A stretch of 64,000 nt of DNA from Microbacterium gorillae (GCF_000826185.2 NZ_LN648875.1:740356-804355), one strand, 5' to 3'. Positions 41,055 through 50,205 are shown, counted from the first letter of the stretch. The notes: generated from the letters alone by a model not told the origin. Translations and numbers: made by a program.

Positions 41055-41486
41055 ATGGCTCCCGACACCGAACTCGATCCGTACCGCCACACCGGATATC
41101 TGATCCGCCGCGCGCAGCAGCTGCACGTGGCGACCTGGACCCGGGTGGTGTCGACCGAGACCAGCAGCGTGCAGTACGCCATCATGGCCGTCCTGCATCG
41201 GGTCGGGGACGCCAGTCAGCGCGAGCTCTGCGACGCGGTGGACCTGGACCGGTCAACCATCGCGGACCTCATCGCGCGGATGGAGCGGCGCGGACTCGTG
41301 GCGCGCCACCGGGACCCCGCCGACCGTCGCCGCAACACCGTCACGCTCACGGATGCCGGACAGACGGAGTACGCGATGCTGCAGCCGCGCGTCACGACCG
41401 CCGACGCCGAGCTGACGTCGATCCTCGACCCCACCGACCGGGAAGCACTGCGACAGGCGCTGCGCGAACTCCTCGCGGCGACCTGA
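41055..41486 (+). CDS. MarR family regulator
   Basis: 143 residues. HTH QRELCDAVDLDRSTIADLIARM and wing RHRDPADRRRNTVTLTDAG. It starts 4 bp after the hydroxylase stop and is presumably its ligand-responsive repressor (MobR-type regulators of 3-hydroxybenzoate are MarR proteins). Convergent with the FMN reductase gene (7-bp gap). Confidence 0.9.
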   Translation: MAPDTELDPYRHTGYLIRRAQQLHVATWTRVVSTETSSVQYAIMAVLHRVGDASQRELCDAVDLDRSTIADLIARMERRGLVARHRDPADRRRNTVTLTDAGQTEYAMLQPRVTTADAELTSILDPTDREALRQALRELLAAT

Positions 41487-41493
41487 GCCCGCG

Positions 41494-42051
41494 TCAGCCC
41501 TCGGAGCGGGCGATCAGGTCCCGGAATCCGCGCAGCCAGCCGAGCAGGAAGTCGCGGGTGCCCGCGTTCGTGATCGTGCCGTCCTCGGCGTACAGCTCGG
41601 GGTCGTAGCGGAGGTACATCTCGGGGTCGCCCAGCACGAGTGCGCCGCGTGAGACCATCACCGAGCGCAGGTGCTCCTGGGCGACGGCGGTCGAGATCAC
41701 ACCGCCCGATGTCCCCGTGATGGCGACCGGTTTGCCCGGCCACACGCTCGTACGCGGCGGTCGCGTGGTCCAGTCGATGGCGTCCTTGAGAACCGCCGGG
41801 ATGGATCGGTTGTACTCCGGCGTCACCATCAGCACGCCGTCCGCCTCGGCGATGGCGCGTTTGAGCGCCTCCCCCTCCGCGGGATAGTCGGCGTCGAAGT
41901 CGGTGCGGTAGAACGGGAGCTCGCCGATCGGGATGTCGAAGAAGTCCAGCTCGGCGTCCGGACCGAGCTGGGCGATGCACGCCGCGACCCGCGCGTTGAT
42001 GGAGCGGGTGGAGAGGCTGCCGACGATCACGCCGACCCGATAGCTCGTCAT
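41494..42051 (-). CDS. NAD(P)H-dependent FMN reductase-like protein (paralogue 1)
   Basis: 185 residues of flavodoxin-like fold: VGVIVGSLSTRSINARVA (FMN phosphate loop), VTPEYNRSIPAVLKDAIDW and ITGTSGGVISTAVAQEHLRS. It reduces FMN, quinones or azo compounds. It is clearly related to the protein at 44245; the two flank the histidine kinase-regulator pair. Divergent from the kinase across 88 bp that hold the kinase promoter. Confidence 0.9.
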   Translation of the reverse strand: MTSYRVGVIVGSLSTRSINARVAACIAQLGPDAELDFFDIPIGELPFYRTDFDADYPAEGEALKRAIAEADGVLMVTPEYNRSIPAVLKDAIDWTTRPPRTSVWPGKPVAITGTSGGVISTAVAQEHLRSVMVSRGALVLGDPEMYLRYDPELYAEDGTITNAGTRDFLLGWLRGFRDLIARSEG

Positions 42052-42088
42052 GCGGCCATGGTCGCAGACCCCGTGCGGGTGCGGTAGA

Positions 42089-42132
42089 TCCCCCGCGCGG
42101 GGGAGGTTGACCGCGCGGGCGGCGGCTAGCGT
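42089..42132 (+). promoter_or_regulatory. Two-component-system box and leaderless promoter of the kinase gene
   Basis: TCCCCCGCGCGGGGGA (42089-42104) is a perfect 16-bp palindrome. A TAGCGT -10 box begins at 42127, about 30.5 bp from the palindrome centre, and its +1 falls on or beside the kinase ATG (42140). The same box with the same spacing occurs before the ABC exporter gene at 44990, which points to binding by the response regulator. Confidence 0.72.
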
Positions 42133-42139
42133 GGGGGCC

Positions 42140-43429
42140 ATGTCCGAAGCTCTGACCCGCCCGGCGCCGACCGCGCGAGAACTGCGCCAGGACCTCGTCC
42201 TCGGCGTCGCGCTGTTCGTGACGTACGTCATCAGCGCAGCCCTCGGCACCGTCGCCGGCATCTGGGGCGACGCCACCGACCGCCTCGGTTGGGGCATCCT
42301 GATCGGTGCGCTCACCACCCTGCCGCTGATGTTTCGACGCCGGTTCCCGATCACGGTCGCCACCGCCGTGCTGGCCGGCTTCTTCCTCTCCATCACGTTC
42401 CGGATCCCGGACCTGTACGTCTGCAACGTCACGGCGTTCATCGCGTTGTTCACCATCGGCGCCTGGGTCGAGGACCGCCGCCGGGCGACGTGGGCGCGCG
42501 GGATCCTGATCGGGCTGATGTTCCTCTGGCTCCTGATCACGATGTTCATCACCGCGACGAACCCGAACCCGGACGTCGATGACGCCCTGGCACGGACCGG
42601 CCTGTTCAGCCCGCTCGTGGCGTTCATGCTGCTGCAGCTGCTGATGAACATCGCCTTCTTCGGCGGCGCGTACTACATTGGCGAGCGCGCGTACCGCGCC
42701 GCGATCGAGAAGGAGATGCTGGCCCTCCGCCAGCGCGAGCTGGAGGCGGAGCGCGAGGTGACCTCTGCTCAGGCCGTGGCGCTGGACCGCGTCGCCATCG
42801 CCCGCGAACTGCATGACGTCGTCGCTCACCACGTCTCGGCGATGGGCGTGCAGGCCGGGGCGGCACGGACGGTGATGGCGCTGAGCCCGGACGCGGCCGC
42901 CGAGGCGCTGCGCGGCATCGAGAGCGATGCGCGCACGGCGATCGCCGAGTTGCGCCACCTCCTGGAGACGCTGCGGACGCCGGGCACAGCCGGCGCCGGA
43001 GAGGCTCCATCGACCCTGCGGCTTGCCCACATCCCGGAGCTCGTGGCGAAATCCGTCGTGGTCGGCCTCCCGGCCACCCTGCAGGTGATCGGGGAGCCGC
43101 GCGACGTCCCGGAACTGGTGCAGGTGAACCTCTACCGCATCGCCCAGGAGGCGCTCACGAACGCCCGCCGGCACGGCGGCCCGGACGCCGCCGCCGACGT
43201 GCGCCTGCGCTACACCGCGGATGCGGTCGAGCTCGAGGTCACCAACACCGGGCGCAACGCCCTGAGCTCGCGCGCCGGCCTCGGCCAGCTCGGCATGCGC
43301 GAGCGTGCCGCGGCTTCGGGCGGCACGATCGAGGCCGGTCCCCGTCCGCGCGGCGGATTCCTCGTGCGCGTGCACGTCCCGCTCGGCCCGATTCCCGCCT
43401 CCCCCGTCCGCGCGAAGGCGACGGCTTGA
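42140..43429 (+). CDS. Sensor histidine kinase (NarL-partner, HisKA_3 type)
   Basis: 429 residues. Five or six membrane helices (about 20-190) with no large outside domain, a coiled segment (EKEMLALRQRELEAEREV), the HisKA_3 phospho-acceptor VAIARELHDVVAHHVSAM (His near 225) and the ATP-binding domain with NLYRIAQEALTNARRHGG and GLGQLGMRERA. Such membrane-sensing kinases respond to envelope stress or drugs. Partner regulator follows 46 bp downstream. Confidence 0.93.
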   Translation: MSEALTRPAPTARELRQDLVLGVALFVTYVISAALGTVAGIWGDATDRLGWGILIGALTTLPLMFRRRFPITVATAVLAGFFLSITFRIPDLYVCNVTAFIALFTIGAWVEDRRRATWARGILIGLMFLWLLITMFITATNPNPDVDDALARTGLFSPLVAFMLLQLLMNIAFFGGAYYIGERAYRAAIEKEMLALRQRELEAEREVTSAQAVALDRVAIARELHDVVAHHVSAMGVQAGAARTVMALSPDAAAEALRGIESDARTAIAELRHLLETLRTPGTAGAGEAPSTLRLAHIPELVAKSVVVGLPATLQVIGEPRDVPELVQVNLYRIAQEALTNARRHGGPDAAADVRLRYTADAVELEVTNTGRNALSSRAGLGQLGMRERAAASGGTIEAGPRPRGGFLVRVHVPLGPIPASPVRAKATA

Positions 43430-43475
43430 GCCGGCCCCGCGCGCGCTCGAACGCCCCGATGTGAAGGAATTCCGC

Positions 43476-44147
43476 ATGATCCGTGTCCTGCTCGCCGATG
43501 ACCACGCCGTGATGCGGTCCGGATTCCGGATGATCCTGGAGGCCGGCGGCGATGTCACCGTCGTCGGCGAGGCCGCCACCGGCGCCGAGGCCGTCACTCT
43601 CGCGTCCGAACTGCACCCGGATGTCGTCTGCATGGACGTGCAGATGCCGGACATGGACGGCCTGGAGGCCACGCGCCGCATCGTCGCGGACCCGGACGTC
43701 ACCGCCGCGGTGCTCGTGGTGACCACGTTCGACCGGGACGACTACGTGTTCGAGGCGCTGCAGGCCGGGGCCAGCGGTTTCCTGCTGAAGAACGCGGGCG
43801 CCGAAGAGCTCGGGAACGCCGTCCGGGTCGTGGCGTCGGGCGACGCCCTGCTCGCCCCGGAGGTGACCCGTCGGGTGATCGAGCGCTTCGCCGGCTCGCC
43901 CTCCGATGCATCCGGCACCCCGCTGCCCACGCCGACGGGCAGCAGCGCGATCGTGCCGGAGCTCACCGAGCGCGAGCGCGAGGTCCTGCGCCTGCTCGCG
44001 CAGGCGTACTCCAACGCGGAGATCGCGGCCGAGCTGTTCATCGGTGACGCGACCGTGAAGACCCATGTGTCGAACCTGCTCGCCAAGCTCGGTGCCCGCG
44101 ACCGCGTCGCGGCCGTCGTCTACGCACACCGCCACGGCCTGGCGTAG
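43476..44147 (+). CDS. NarL/LuxR-type response regulator
   Basis: 223 residues. Start at 43476 is favoured by AAGGA 7 nt upstream. Receiver domain with acidic pocket ADDH and phospho-acceptor Asp54 (CMDVQMPDMDG), Lys in LLKNAG; linker; LuxR HTH TEREREVLRLLAQAYSNAEI and DATVKTHVSNLLAKL. It should bind the two shared palindromes before the kinase and ABC exporter genes and activate both. Confidence 0.94.
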   Translation: MIRVLLADDHAVMRSGFRMILEAGGDVTVVGEAATGAEAVTLASELHPDVVCMDVQMPDMDGLEATRRIVADPDVTAAVLVVTTFDRDDYVFEALQAGASGFLLKNAGAEELGNAVRVVASGDALLAPEVTRRVIERFAGSPSDASGTPLPTPTGSSAIVPELTEREREVLRLLAQAYSNAEIAAELFIGDATVKTHVSNLLAKLGARDRVAAVVYAHRHGLA

Positions 44148-44197
44148 ACCCCGTCCGACTCACACCCCGAGGGCTGCATAACCCGGGGGCAGAGACG

Positions 44198-44233
44198 AAG
44201 AACGGCCCCCGGTGTGTACCGGGGGCCGTTCTT
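44198..44233. terminator. Bidirectional terminator
   Basis: A 16-bp perfect stem (AAGAACGGCCCCCGGT / ACCGGGGGCCGTTCTT) with a GTGT loop sits between the convergent response-regulator and FMN-reductase genes. Flanking A and T runs are short, as usual in high-GC genomes, but the stem is very strong both ways. Confidence 0.88.
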
Positions 44234-44244
44234 GAAGCGTGGCG

Positions 44245-44814
44245 TCAGGCGTTGACGAGCTCCGCGGCGGGGACGTAGCGCGCGATGAGCGTCTCGAAGG
44301 CCGCGAGGTAGGACTGCAGGAACGCGACGGTGCCCTCGTCCGAGACCTCGCCGTTCTCGCCGAACAGGCCCGGCTTGTTCTGCACGTAGCCCTCCGGCTG
44401 ACCGAGGACCGGGGCGTCCATGTGGCTCAGGATCGCCTTCAGGTGCTGCTGCGCGGCGGCGGTGGAGATCGCGCCGCCGGACGTGCCGATGATCGCGGTC
44501 GGCTTGCCTGCGAACGAACCCTGACCCCAGGGGCGGGAAGCCCAGTCCAGGGCGTTCTTGAGCACACCGGGGATCGAGCGGCTGTACTCGGGGGTGACGA
44601 TGATGACGCCGTCGACGTCGGCGATGGCCTCCTTGAAGGCGGTCGCCTCGGCCGGGTAGTCGGCGTCCGCATCCGGGGTGTAGAAGCCCAGGTCCGCGAT
44701 CGGGATCTCGACCAGCGTGGTGCCCTCGGGGGCGACGGCTGCGAGGGCCTTCGCCAGCTTGCGGTTGATGGAGGTGCTCGAGATCGAGCCGACGATGTAG
44801 CCGATGGTGCTCAT
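44245..44814 (-). CDS. NAD(P)H-dependent FMN reductase-like protein (paralogue 2)
   Basis: 189 residues. Same fold and motifs as the protein at 41494: IGYIVGSISSTSINRKLAK, VTPEYSRSIPGVLKNALDW, IIGTSGGAISTAAAQQHLKA. AAAGGA precedes the ATG. The position, on the other side of the two-component system, suggests an old duplication around it. Probably a flavin or quinone reductase in redox or drug defence. Confidence 0.9.
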   Translation of the reverse strand: MSTIGYIVGSISSTSINRKLAKALAAVAPEGTTLVEIPIADLGFYTPDADADYPAEATAFKEAIADVDGVIIVTPEYSRSIPGVLKNALDWASRPWGQGSFAGKPTAIIGTSGGAISTAAAQQHLKAILSHMDAPVLGQPEGYVQNKPGLFGENGEVSDEGTVAFLQSYLAAFETLIARYVPAAELVNA

Positions 44815-44920
44815 GCGTGAAGATCCTTTGTGACGCGGGGAATTTCTATGCATCTGAATGTAGTTCGGAGGCATCCGGGGTCGCAAGCCGAGTGCTCCCC
44901 CTCACGGCTGATCCTCAGTT

Positions 44921-44965
44921 CTCCCCCGCACGGGGGAGCCGCCGAGGATGCGCCGTCTCTAGCGT
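44921..44965 (+). promoter_or_regulatory. Two-component-system box and promoter of the ABC exporter
   Basis: CTCCCCCGCACGGGGGAG (44921-44938) matches the kinase-promoter box, and TAGCGT at 44960-44965 lies at exactly the same distance from the box centre (30.5 bp). A degenerate copy, CTCCCCCTCACGG, is 26 bp further up (from 44895). A GGAAGGGA ribosome site serves the ATG at 44990. Confidence 0.75.
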
Positions 44966-44989
44966 AGAGGCAACGGAAGGGAGATCCAG

Positions 44990-45874
44990 ATGCTGCACCT
45001 GGATGGGATCACCAAGAGCTTCGGCGGACGGCGCGTGCTGGAGGACGTCACCTTCGATGTCGCACCGGGCCGTCTCACCGGCTTCGTCGGCGGTAACGGC
45101 GCCGGCAAGACCACGACGATGCGCATCATGCTCGGCGTACTGAACGCCGACGGCGGCACCGTGACGCTGGACGGGTCGCCCCTGACGACGGATGCCCGGC
45201 GCCGCTTCGGATACATGCCGGAAGAGCGCGGACTCTATCCGAAGATGAAGGTCCTCGACCAGATCGTCTACCTGGCCCGACTGCACGGCTTCTCGAAGCC
45301 GGACGCCGTCTCCCGCGCCACCGCACTGTTGACCGAGCTGGGACTCGGCGAACGACTCGGCGACAAGATCGAGGCCCTGTCGCTCGGCAACCAGCAGCGC
45401 GCGCAGATCGCCGCCGCCCTGGTCCACGACCCGCAATTCCTGATCCTGGACGAGCCCTTCTCCGGGCTCGACCCGATCGCGGTCAACGTCGTCGCGACGG
45501 TCCTGCAGACCCGCGCGGCCGCCGGGGTACCGGTGCTGTTCTCCTCGCACCAGCTCGACGTCGTGGAGCGTCTGTGTGACGACCTGGTCATCATCGCCGA
45601 CGGCACGATCCGCGCCGCCGGTTCCCGCGCCGAGCTCCGCGCGCAGCACTCGACCGACCGGTACGAGCTCGTGTCCGAGGCCGATCTCGGCTGGCTCCGG
45701 GATGAGCCCGGCGTCACGATCACGCAGTTCGACGGCGGCTACGCACTGTTCGACGTGGACGGCGCCGCGACGGCGCAGCGCGTGCTGCAGCGTGCCGTCG
45801 CCGCAGGCGGCGTCGCGTCGTTCGCGCCCAAGCAACCCACTCTCACCCAGATCTTCACGGAGGTCATCTCATGA
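44990..45874 (+). CDS. ABC exporter ATPase (NatA-like)
   Basis: 294 residues. Walker A GGNGAGKTT at 34-42, Q-loop, signature LSLGNQQRAQIAAAL, Walker B FLILDEPFSGLDP, and H-loop FSSHQLDVVERL. The C-terminal 70 residues are a DrrA/NatA-like accessory region. Two positions replace canonical residues in the signature (LSLGN for LSGGQ), common in this group. Its stop overlaps the permease ATG (ATGA). It probably exports a drug, ion or lipid under control of the adjacent two-component system. Confidence 0.93.
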   Translation: MLHLDGITKSFGGRRVLEDVTFDVAPGRLTGFVGGNGAGKTTTMRIMLGVLNADGGTVTLDGSPLTTDARRRFGYMPEERGLYPKMKVLDQIVYLARLHGFSKPDAVSRATALLTELGLGERLGDKIEALSLGNQQRAQIAAALVHDPQFLILDEPFSGLDPIAVNVVATVLQTRAAAGVPVLFSSHQLDVVERLCDDLVIIADGTIRAAGSRAELRAQHSTDRYELVSEADLGWLRDEPGVTITQFDGGYALFDVDGAATAQRVLQRAVAAGGVASFAPKQPTLTQIFTEVIS

Positions 45875-46977
45875 GCACCGCTGCGCAGACCCGCACGTCC
45901 TCGCCCGTCCAGTCGGTCCTGCTCGTCGCCGAGCGCGAGATCCGTTCCAAGCTGGAGAGCAAGGCGTTCATCATCTCGACGCTGGTGCTGTTCGCCCTGG
46001 CGCTCGCGCTCGTCCTCTTCGGTGGATTCTCCGCGGGCAACGCCGCCGATGAGAAGACGCCGGTGGCCGTGACCGCAGACGCCGCGAGCGCGGTGTCCGA
46101 CGTCCGCGGCCTCAAGGTCACCGACGTCGCCGACCGTGCCGCCGCGGAGAAGGCGGTGCTGGACGGATCCGTGAACGCCGCCGTGGTGGGCGACGCGAGC
46201 TCGCCGACCGGCTTCACCATCCTGGCGAAGGACGCCGCGCCGTCCGATCTCATGATGAAGCTCGCGGTGGTGCCGACCGTGGACATCCTGCAACCGGCGA
46301 CGACGGACCCGTTCCTGCGCTACATCGTCGCGCTCGGCTTCGGAATGCTGTTCATGATGGCCGCGATGACCTTCGGCACGACGATCGCGCAGTCCGTCGT
46401 CGAGGAGAAGCAGACCCGCATCGTGGAGATCCTGATCGCGTCGATCTCGACCCGGACGCTGATGGCCGGCAAGGTGCTCGGCAACACGGTCCTGGCGATG
46501 GGGCAGATCATCGGCATCGTCGTGATCACGGTGGTCGGACTCACCGTCACGGGTCAGGCGAACGTCCTCGGGATGCTGGGCGCGCCGCTGGTGTGGTTCG
46601 CGATCTTCTTCCTGTTCGGCTTCATCCTGCTCGCCGCGCTCTACGCCGCCGGTGCTGCCATGGTCTCGCGTCAGGAGGACATCGGCTCGACCACGACGCC
46701 CCTGATGCTGCTCGTGATGGCGCCGTACTTCCTGGTGGTGTTCTTCAACGACAATCCCGTGGTCCTGACGATCATGAGCTACGTGCCCTTCTCGGCCCCG
46801 GTCGGCATGCCCCTGCGTCTGTTCCTCGGTGAGGCGCAGTGGTGGGAGCCACTCATCGCACTGGTCGTGATGCTGGCCTCGTGCGTGCTCGCGGTCATCG
46901 TCGCCGCGAAGATCTACGACAACTCGCTCCTGCGCATGGGCTCGCGCGTCTCGTTCAAGGAGGCGATCCGCGGCTGA
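45871..46977 (+). CDS. ABC-2 type exporter permease (NatB-like)
   Basis: 368 residues. One N-terminal helix (AFIISTLVLFALALALVLFG), a large outside domain (about 55-150), and five C-terminal helices with the QSVVEEKQTRIVEILIAS motif typical of NatB/ABC-2 permeases. It forms the membrane part of the exporter encoded with the ATPase gene. Confidence 0.92.
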   Translation: MSTAAQTRTSSPVQSVLLVAEREIRSKLESKAFIISTLVLFALALALVLFGGFSAGNAADEKTPVAVTADAASAVSDVRGLKVTDVADRAAAEKAVLDGSVNAAVVGDASSPTGFTILAKDAAPSDLMMKLAVVPTVDILQPATTDPFLRYIVALGFGMLFMMAAMTFGTTIAQSVVEEKQTRIVEILIASISTRTLMAGKVLGNTVLAMGQIIGIVVITVVGLTVTGQANVLGMLGAPLVWFAIFFLFGFILLAALYAAGAAMVSRQEDIGSTTTPLMLLVMAPYFLVVFFNDNPVVLTIMSYVPFSAPVGMPLRLFLGEAQWWEPLIALVVMLASCVLAVIVAAKIYDNSLLRMGSRVSFKEAIRG

Positions 46978-46989
46978 GGCCCGACGCGA

Positions 46990-47013
46990 ACGCCCCGCCA
47001 TCCGGCGGGGCGT
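46990..47013. terminator. Bidirectional terminator
   Basis: A 10-bp stem ACGCCCCGCC / GGCGGGGCGT with an ATCC loop lies 13 bp after the permease stop and 8 bp from the end of the convergent GH15 gene. Strong stem, no T-run. Confidence 0.8.
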
Positions 47014-47020
47014 CCGCGTG

Positions 47021-48781
47021 TCAGCGCAGGGCGTCCGCCGCGCGGACCAGGGCGAGGTGCGAGAACGCCTGCGGCATGTTGCCGACCTGGCGCCCGGCGG
47101 TGGTGTCGTATTCCTCACTGAGCAGGCCGAGATCGTTCGCGACCGCGCACACGCGTTCCATGAGCTGATCGGCGTCATCGCGTCGTCCGGTGCGGGCGTA
47201 CTGCTCCACGAGCCAGAACGAGCAGGCCAGGAACGGGTTCTCCGTCCCCGCCAGCCCGTCGACGCCGGACTCGGTGCGGTACCGCAGGACGAAACCGTCC
47301 CGCATGAGATCCGTCTCGATGCGTTCCACGGTCGCGAGCATGTGCGGGTCGTCCCAGGCGCAGAAGCCGACCTGCGGCAGCACCAGCAGCGACGCGTCGA
47401 CCTCGTCGGACCCGAACGTCTGCGTGAACCAGCCGCCGTCGGCGACGCCGTGCGTGAAGACGTCCGCCCGCACCCGGTCCCGCAGACGCTCCCAGGCGTC
47501 GACGTCGCCGGACATGCCGTGCTCGCGAACCGCGCGCACCCCGTGATCGAGCGCCGCCCACACCAGCGCACGGGAGTGGGTGAACATCTTCGGTTCGCCG
47601 CGAATCTCCCAGATGCCCTCATCGGGGCGGTCGAACATCGCGACCACGTGCTCGATCAGTGCGCGCTGGAGGGACCAGGTGTCGCGCTCCTCCGCGAGTC
47701 CCGCGGCCCGCGCCTCGGACATCGCGACGAGAACCTCGCCGAGGACGTCCGCCTGGAACTGGGACACCGCACCGTTGCCGACGCGCACCGGTGCCGCGCC
47801 GTCGTAGCCGGGCAGTGAGTCCACCTCCCGCTCGGCGAGGTCACGCTCCCCCGCGACGCCGTAGACGATCTGGACGTCCTGCGGGTCGCCGGCGACCGAG
47901 CGCAGGAGCCAGGAGCGCCAGTGGCGCGCGGATGACAGATGCCCGTGCCGAACGAGAGTGCTGAGCACCAGCGCCGCGTCGCGCAGCCAGACGTAGCGGT
48001 AGTCCCAGTTCCGGGCCCCGCCGAGCAGCTCCGGCAGCGAGGTGGTCGGAGCGGCCACGATTCCTCCGGTGTCCCGGTGGCTGAGCGCTCGCAGGACCAG
48101 CAGAGACCGACTCACGAGTTCACGGTGGGGGCCGTCTACGCGGAACACGTCCGACCACTCGTGCCATGTCCGGCGGGTGCGATGCAGCAGTGCGTCGACG
48201 TCCAGGGGCTCGGGGTGGGTCGACCACGACGGGTACCAGGTCATCGTGAGGTCACGAGTGTCGCCGGCGGCGATCGTGAAGTCCGCCGCGTGGCTGTTGC
48301 CGTCCGCCGACAGCGCGATGCCCCGGACCACCGCGGCGTCCGGTCCGGCGATCGCCGCGATGGCCGGACCGCTGCCGTCGTGCAGCTGTCGGACCCACGG
48401 CAACGCCGTGGCGTAGCCGAACCGGATGCGCAGGACCGTGCGGAACGACACGGTGCCCGAGATGCCGACGACGCGGCGGATGAGGTGCGTGCGGTCTCCG
48501 TCGAACGGCAGCGCATCGATGACCTCGGCCTCGCCGGTCGCCGTGCGCCAGCGCGTCACGAGCAGGAAGGTGCCGCCGTCGTAGCGGCGAGTGCGCGACA
48601 CTTCGTCGCCGGTCGCGTGCAGCGCCCAGTGGCCGTGCTCCTCGTGGCCGAGCAGCGCGGCGAACGCACTCGGTGAGTCGAAGCGCGGGGGGCAGAACCA
48701 GTCGACATCCCCATCCGCGGTGACCAGTGCCGCCGTTCGGCAGTCACTGAGCAGGGCGTGATCCTCAATGCGTGCTGGCAT
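47021..48781 (-). CDS. Glycoside hydrolase family 15 protein (glucoamylase/trehalase-like)
   Basis: 586 residues. An N-terminal beta domain (IEDHALLSDCRTAALVTADG, VDWFCPPRFDSPSAFAALLG) is followed by an (alpha/alpha)6 barrel from about residue 230 with RNWDYRYVWLRDAAL (catalytic-acid region) and GTENPFLACSFW near the end (base). Actinobacterial homologues of this length act on trehalose or alpha-glucans in the cytosol. No signal peptide. Divergent from the G6PDH gene, so linked to glucose flow into the pentose phosphate path. Confidence 0.92.
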   Translation of the reverse strand: MPARIEDHALLSDCRTAALVTADGDVDWFCPPRFDSPSAFAALLGHEEHGHWALHATGDEVSRTRRYDGGTFLLVTRWRTATGEAEVIDALPFDGDRTHLIRRVVGISGTVSFRTVLRIRFGYATALPWVRQLHDGSGPAIAAIAGPDAAVVRGIALSADGNSHAADFTIAAGDTRDLTMTWYPSWSTHPEPLDVDALLHRTRRTWHEWSDVFRVDGPHRELVSRSLLVLRALSHRDTGGIVAAPTTSLPELLGGARNWDYRYVWLRDAALVLSTLVRHGHLSSARHWRSWLLRSVAGDPQDVQIVYGVAGERDLAEREVDSLPGYDGAAPVRVGNGAVSQFQADVLGEVLVAMSEARAAGLAEERDTWSLQRALIEHVVAMFDRPDEGIWEIRGEPKMFTHSRALVWAALDHGVRAVREHGMSGDVDAWERLRDRVRADVFTHGVADGGWFTQTFGSDEVDASLLVLPQVGFCAWDDPHMLATVERIETDLMRDGFVLRYRTESGVDGLAGTENPFLACSFWLVEQYARTGRRDDADQLMERVCAVANDLGLLSEEYDTTAGRQVGNMPQAFSHLALVRAADALR

Positions 48782-48840
48782 GATCCGATCATTCCGCGGG
48801 AACGGCCCGAGCGCTACGAGTCCGGGCATATGGTGTCGGT

Positions 48841-50205
48841 GTGAAGAACGACACCACTCTCGTGATCCTGGGGGCGACGGGGGACCTGACGTCGCGACTT
48901 CTGCTGCCGGCGCTCGCACAGTTGCTGGAGCGTCAGCCCAATCTGACGATCCGCCTGGTCGGCGTGGGCGTCGAGGACTGGGACGACGCGACCTGGGCGA
49001 CGCTGGTGCAGCGCACGTTCACGGAGAACAGCGGAACCGGTTGCCTCGCCTCGCTCACGACGATCGAGTACCGCAAGGCCGATATCACCAAGAGCACCGA
49101 CATGAAGAAGCTCCTGGGCGAGCTGACCGGCCGGATCGCACTCTACTTCGCCGTGCCGCCCGCGATCGCGGCGGCCTCCTGCGCGGCGCTCAAGCGCATC
49201 AAGCTGCCGCCGAACATCGTCCTGGCCCTGGAGAAGCCGTTCGGCGTCGACGAGCGCCGCGCGCGTGAGCTGAACGAGCTGCTCGCGACGCTCCTGCCCG
49301 AGAACCACATCTTCCGCGTCGATCACTTCCTGGGCCGCACCACGCTGCTGAACATGCTGGGCGTGCGGTTCACGAATCGCGTGTTCGAGCCTCTGTGGAA
49401 TGCCGAACACGTCTCGCACGTCTCGATCTCCTATGACGAAGCGCTCGGGTTGGAGGGCCGTTCGGGGTATTACGACCACAGCGGTGCACTCGAGGACATG
49501 ATCCAGAGTCATCTGCTGCAGGTGCTCGCGTTCGTCGCGATGGAGCCACCGGCCACTCTGGATGAGCGCGATCTGCGCGACGCCACCGGTGCCGCTCTGC
49601 GGGCCACGCGCGTGTGGCATGACGACGCCGCGTCGTTCTCGCACCGCGCGCGTTACACCGCCGGCACCATCGATGATCGGCAGTTGCCGAGCTACGTCGA
49701 TGAAGAGGGCGTCGATCCCAAACGCGAGACGGAGACGCTCGCGGAGGTCACGTTCGAGGTCGCCACCGCACGGTGGGCCGGTGTGCCGTTCACCCTTCGC
49801 TCCGGCAAGGCGCTGTCCGAACCGCGGCGTGAGGTCGTGATGAACTTCAAGCCGGTTCGCCACGTTCCGGGCGGCTTCACCGGGACCGCGAAGGGCGCCG
49901 TGCTGCGGATCAGCCTGAACCCGGATGTGATGTCGCTGGAGATCAACGTCAACGGCGGAGAGGACCCGTTCGCGCTGCACCGGGTGACCTTCGACACCGA
50001 CCTCGGCGAAGGCGATTTCAAGGCCTACGCCGAGGTCCTCGCGGAGATTCTCGAAGGCGACGCCGCACTGTCGGTGCGGGGTGACGCCGCCGAAGAATGC
50101 TGGCGGATCATCGCCCCGGTCCAGGAGGCCTGGGCCCGGGGAAGCGTGCCGCTGCAGGAGTATCCCGCCGGCGCGAAGGACACCATCGCCTGGCCGGCGT
50201 CGTAG
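48841..50205 (+). CDS. zwf: Glucose-6-phosphate dehydrogenase
   Basis: 454 residues from a GTG. NADP motif GATGDLTSR near 10-18, substrate motif RVDHFLGRTTLLNML (in place of RIDHYLGK), LEKPFG, and FTLRSGKAL near 315. Slightly shorter than the 500-residue main form, matching the second G6PDH-like type common in actinobacteria. It oxidises glucose-6-phosphate to the lactone with NADP+. No OpcA or transaldolase genes adjoin it, so it is not the usual actinobacterial zwf-opcA cluster. Confidence 0.9.
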   Translation: MKNDTTLVILGATGDLTSRLLLPALAQLLERQPNLTIRLVGVGVEDWDDATWATLVQRTFTENSGTGCLASLTTIEYRKADITKSTDMKKLLGELTGRIALYFAVPPAIAAASCAALKRIKLPPNIVLALEKPFGVDERRARELNELLATLLPENHIFRVDHFLGRTTLLNMLGVRFTNRVFEPLWNAEHVSHVSISYDEALGLEGRSGYYDHSGALEDMIQSHLLQVLAFVAMEPPATLDERDLRDATGAALRATRVWHDDAASFSHRARYTAGTIDDRQLPSYVDEEGVDPKRETETLAEVTFEVATARWAGVPFTLRSGKALSEPRREVVMNFKPVRHVPGGFTGTAKGAVLRISLNPDVMSLEINVNGGEDPFALHRVTFDTDLGEGDFKAYAEVLAEILEGDAALSVRGDAAEECWRIIAPVQEAWARGSVPLQEYPAGAKDTIAWPAS

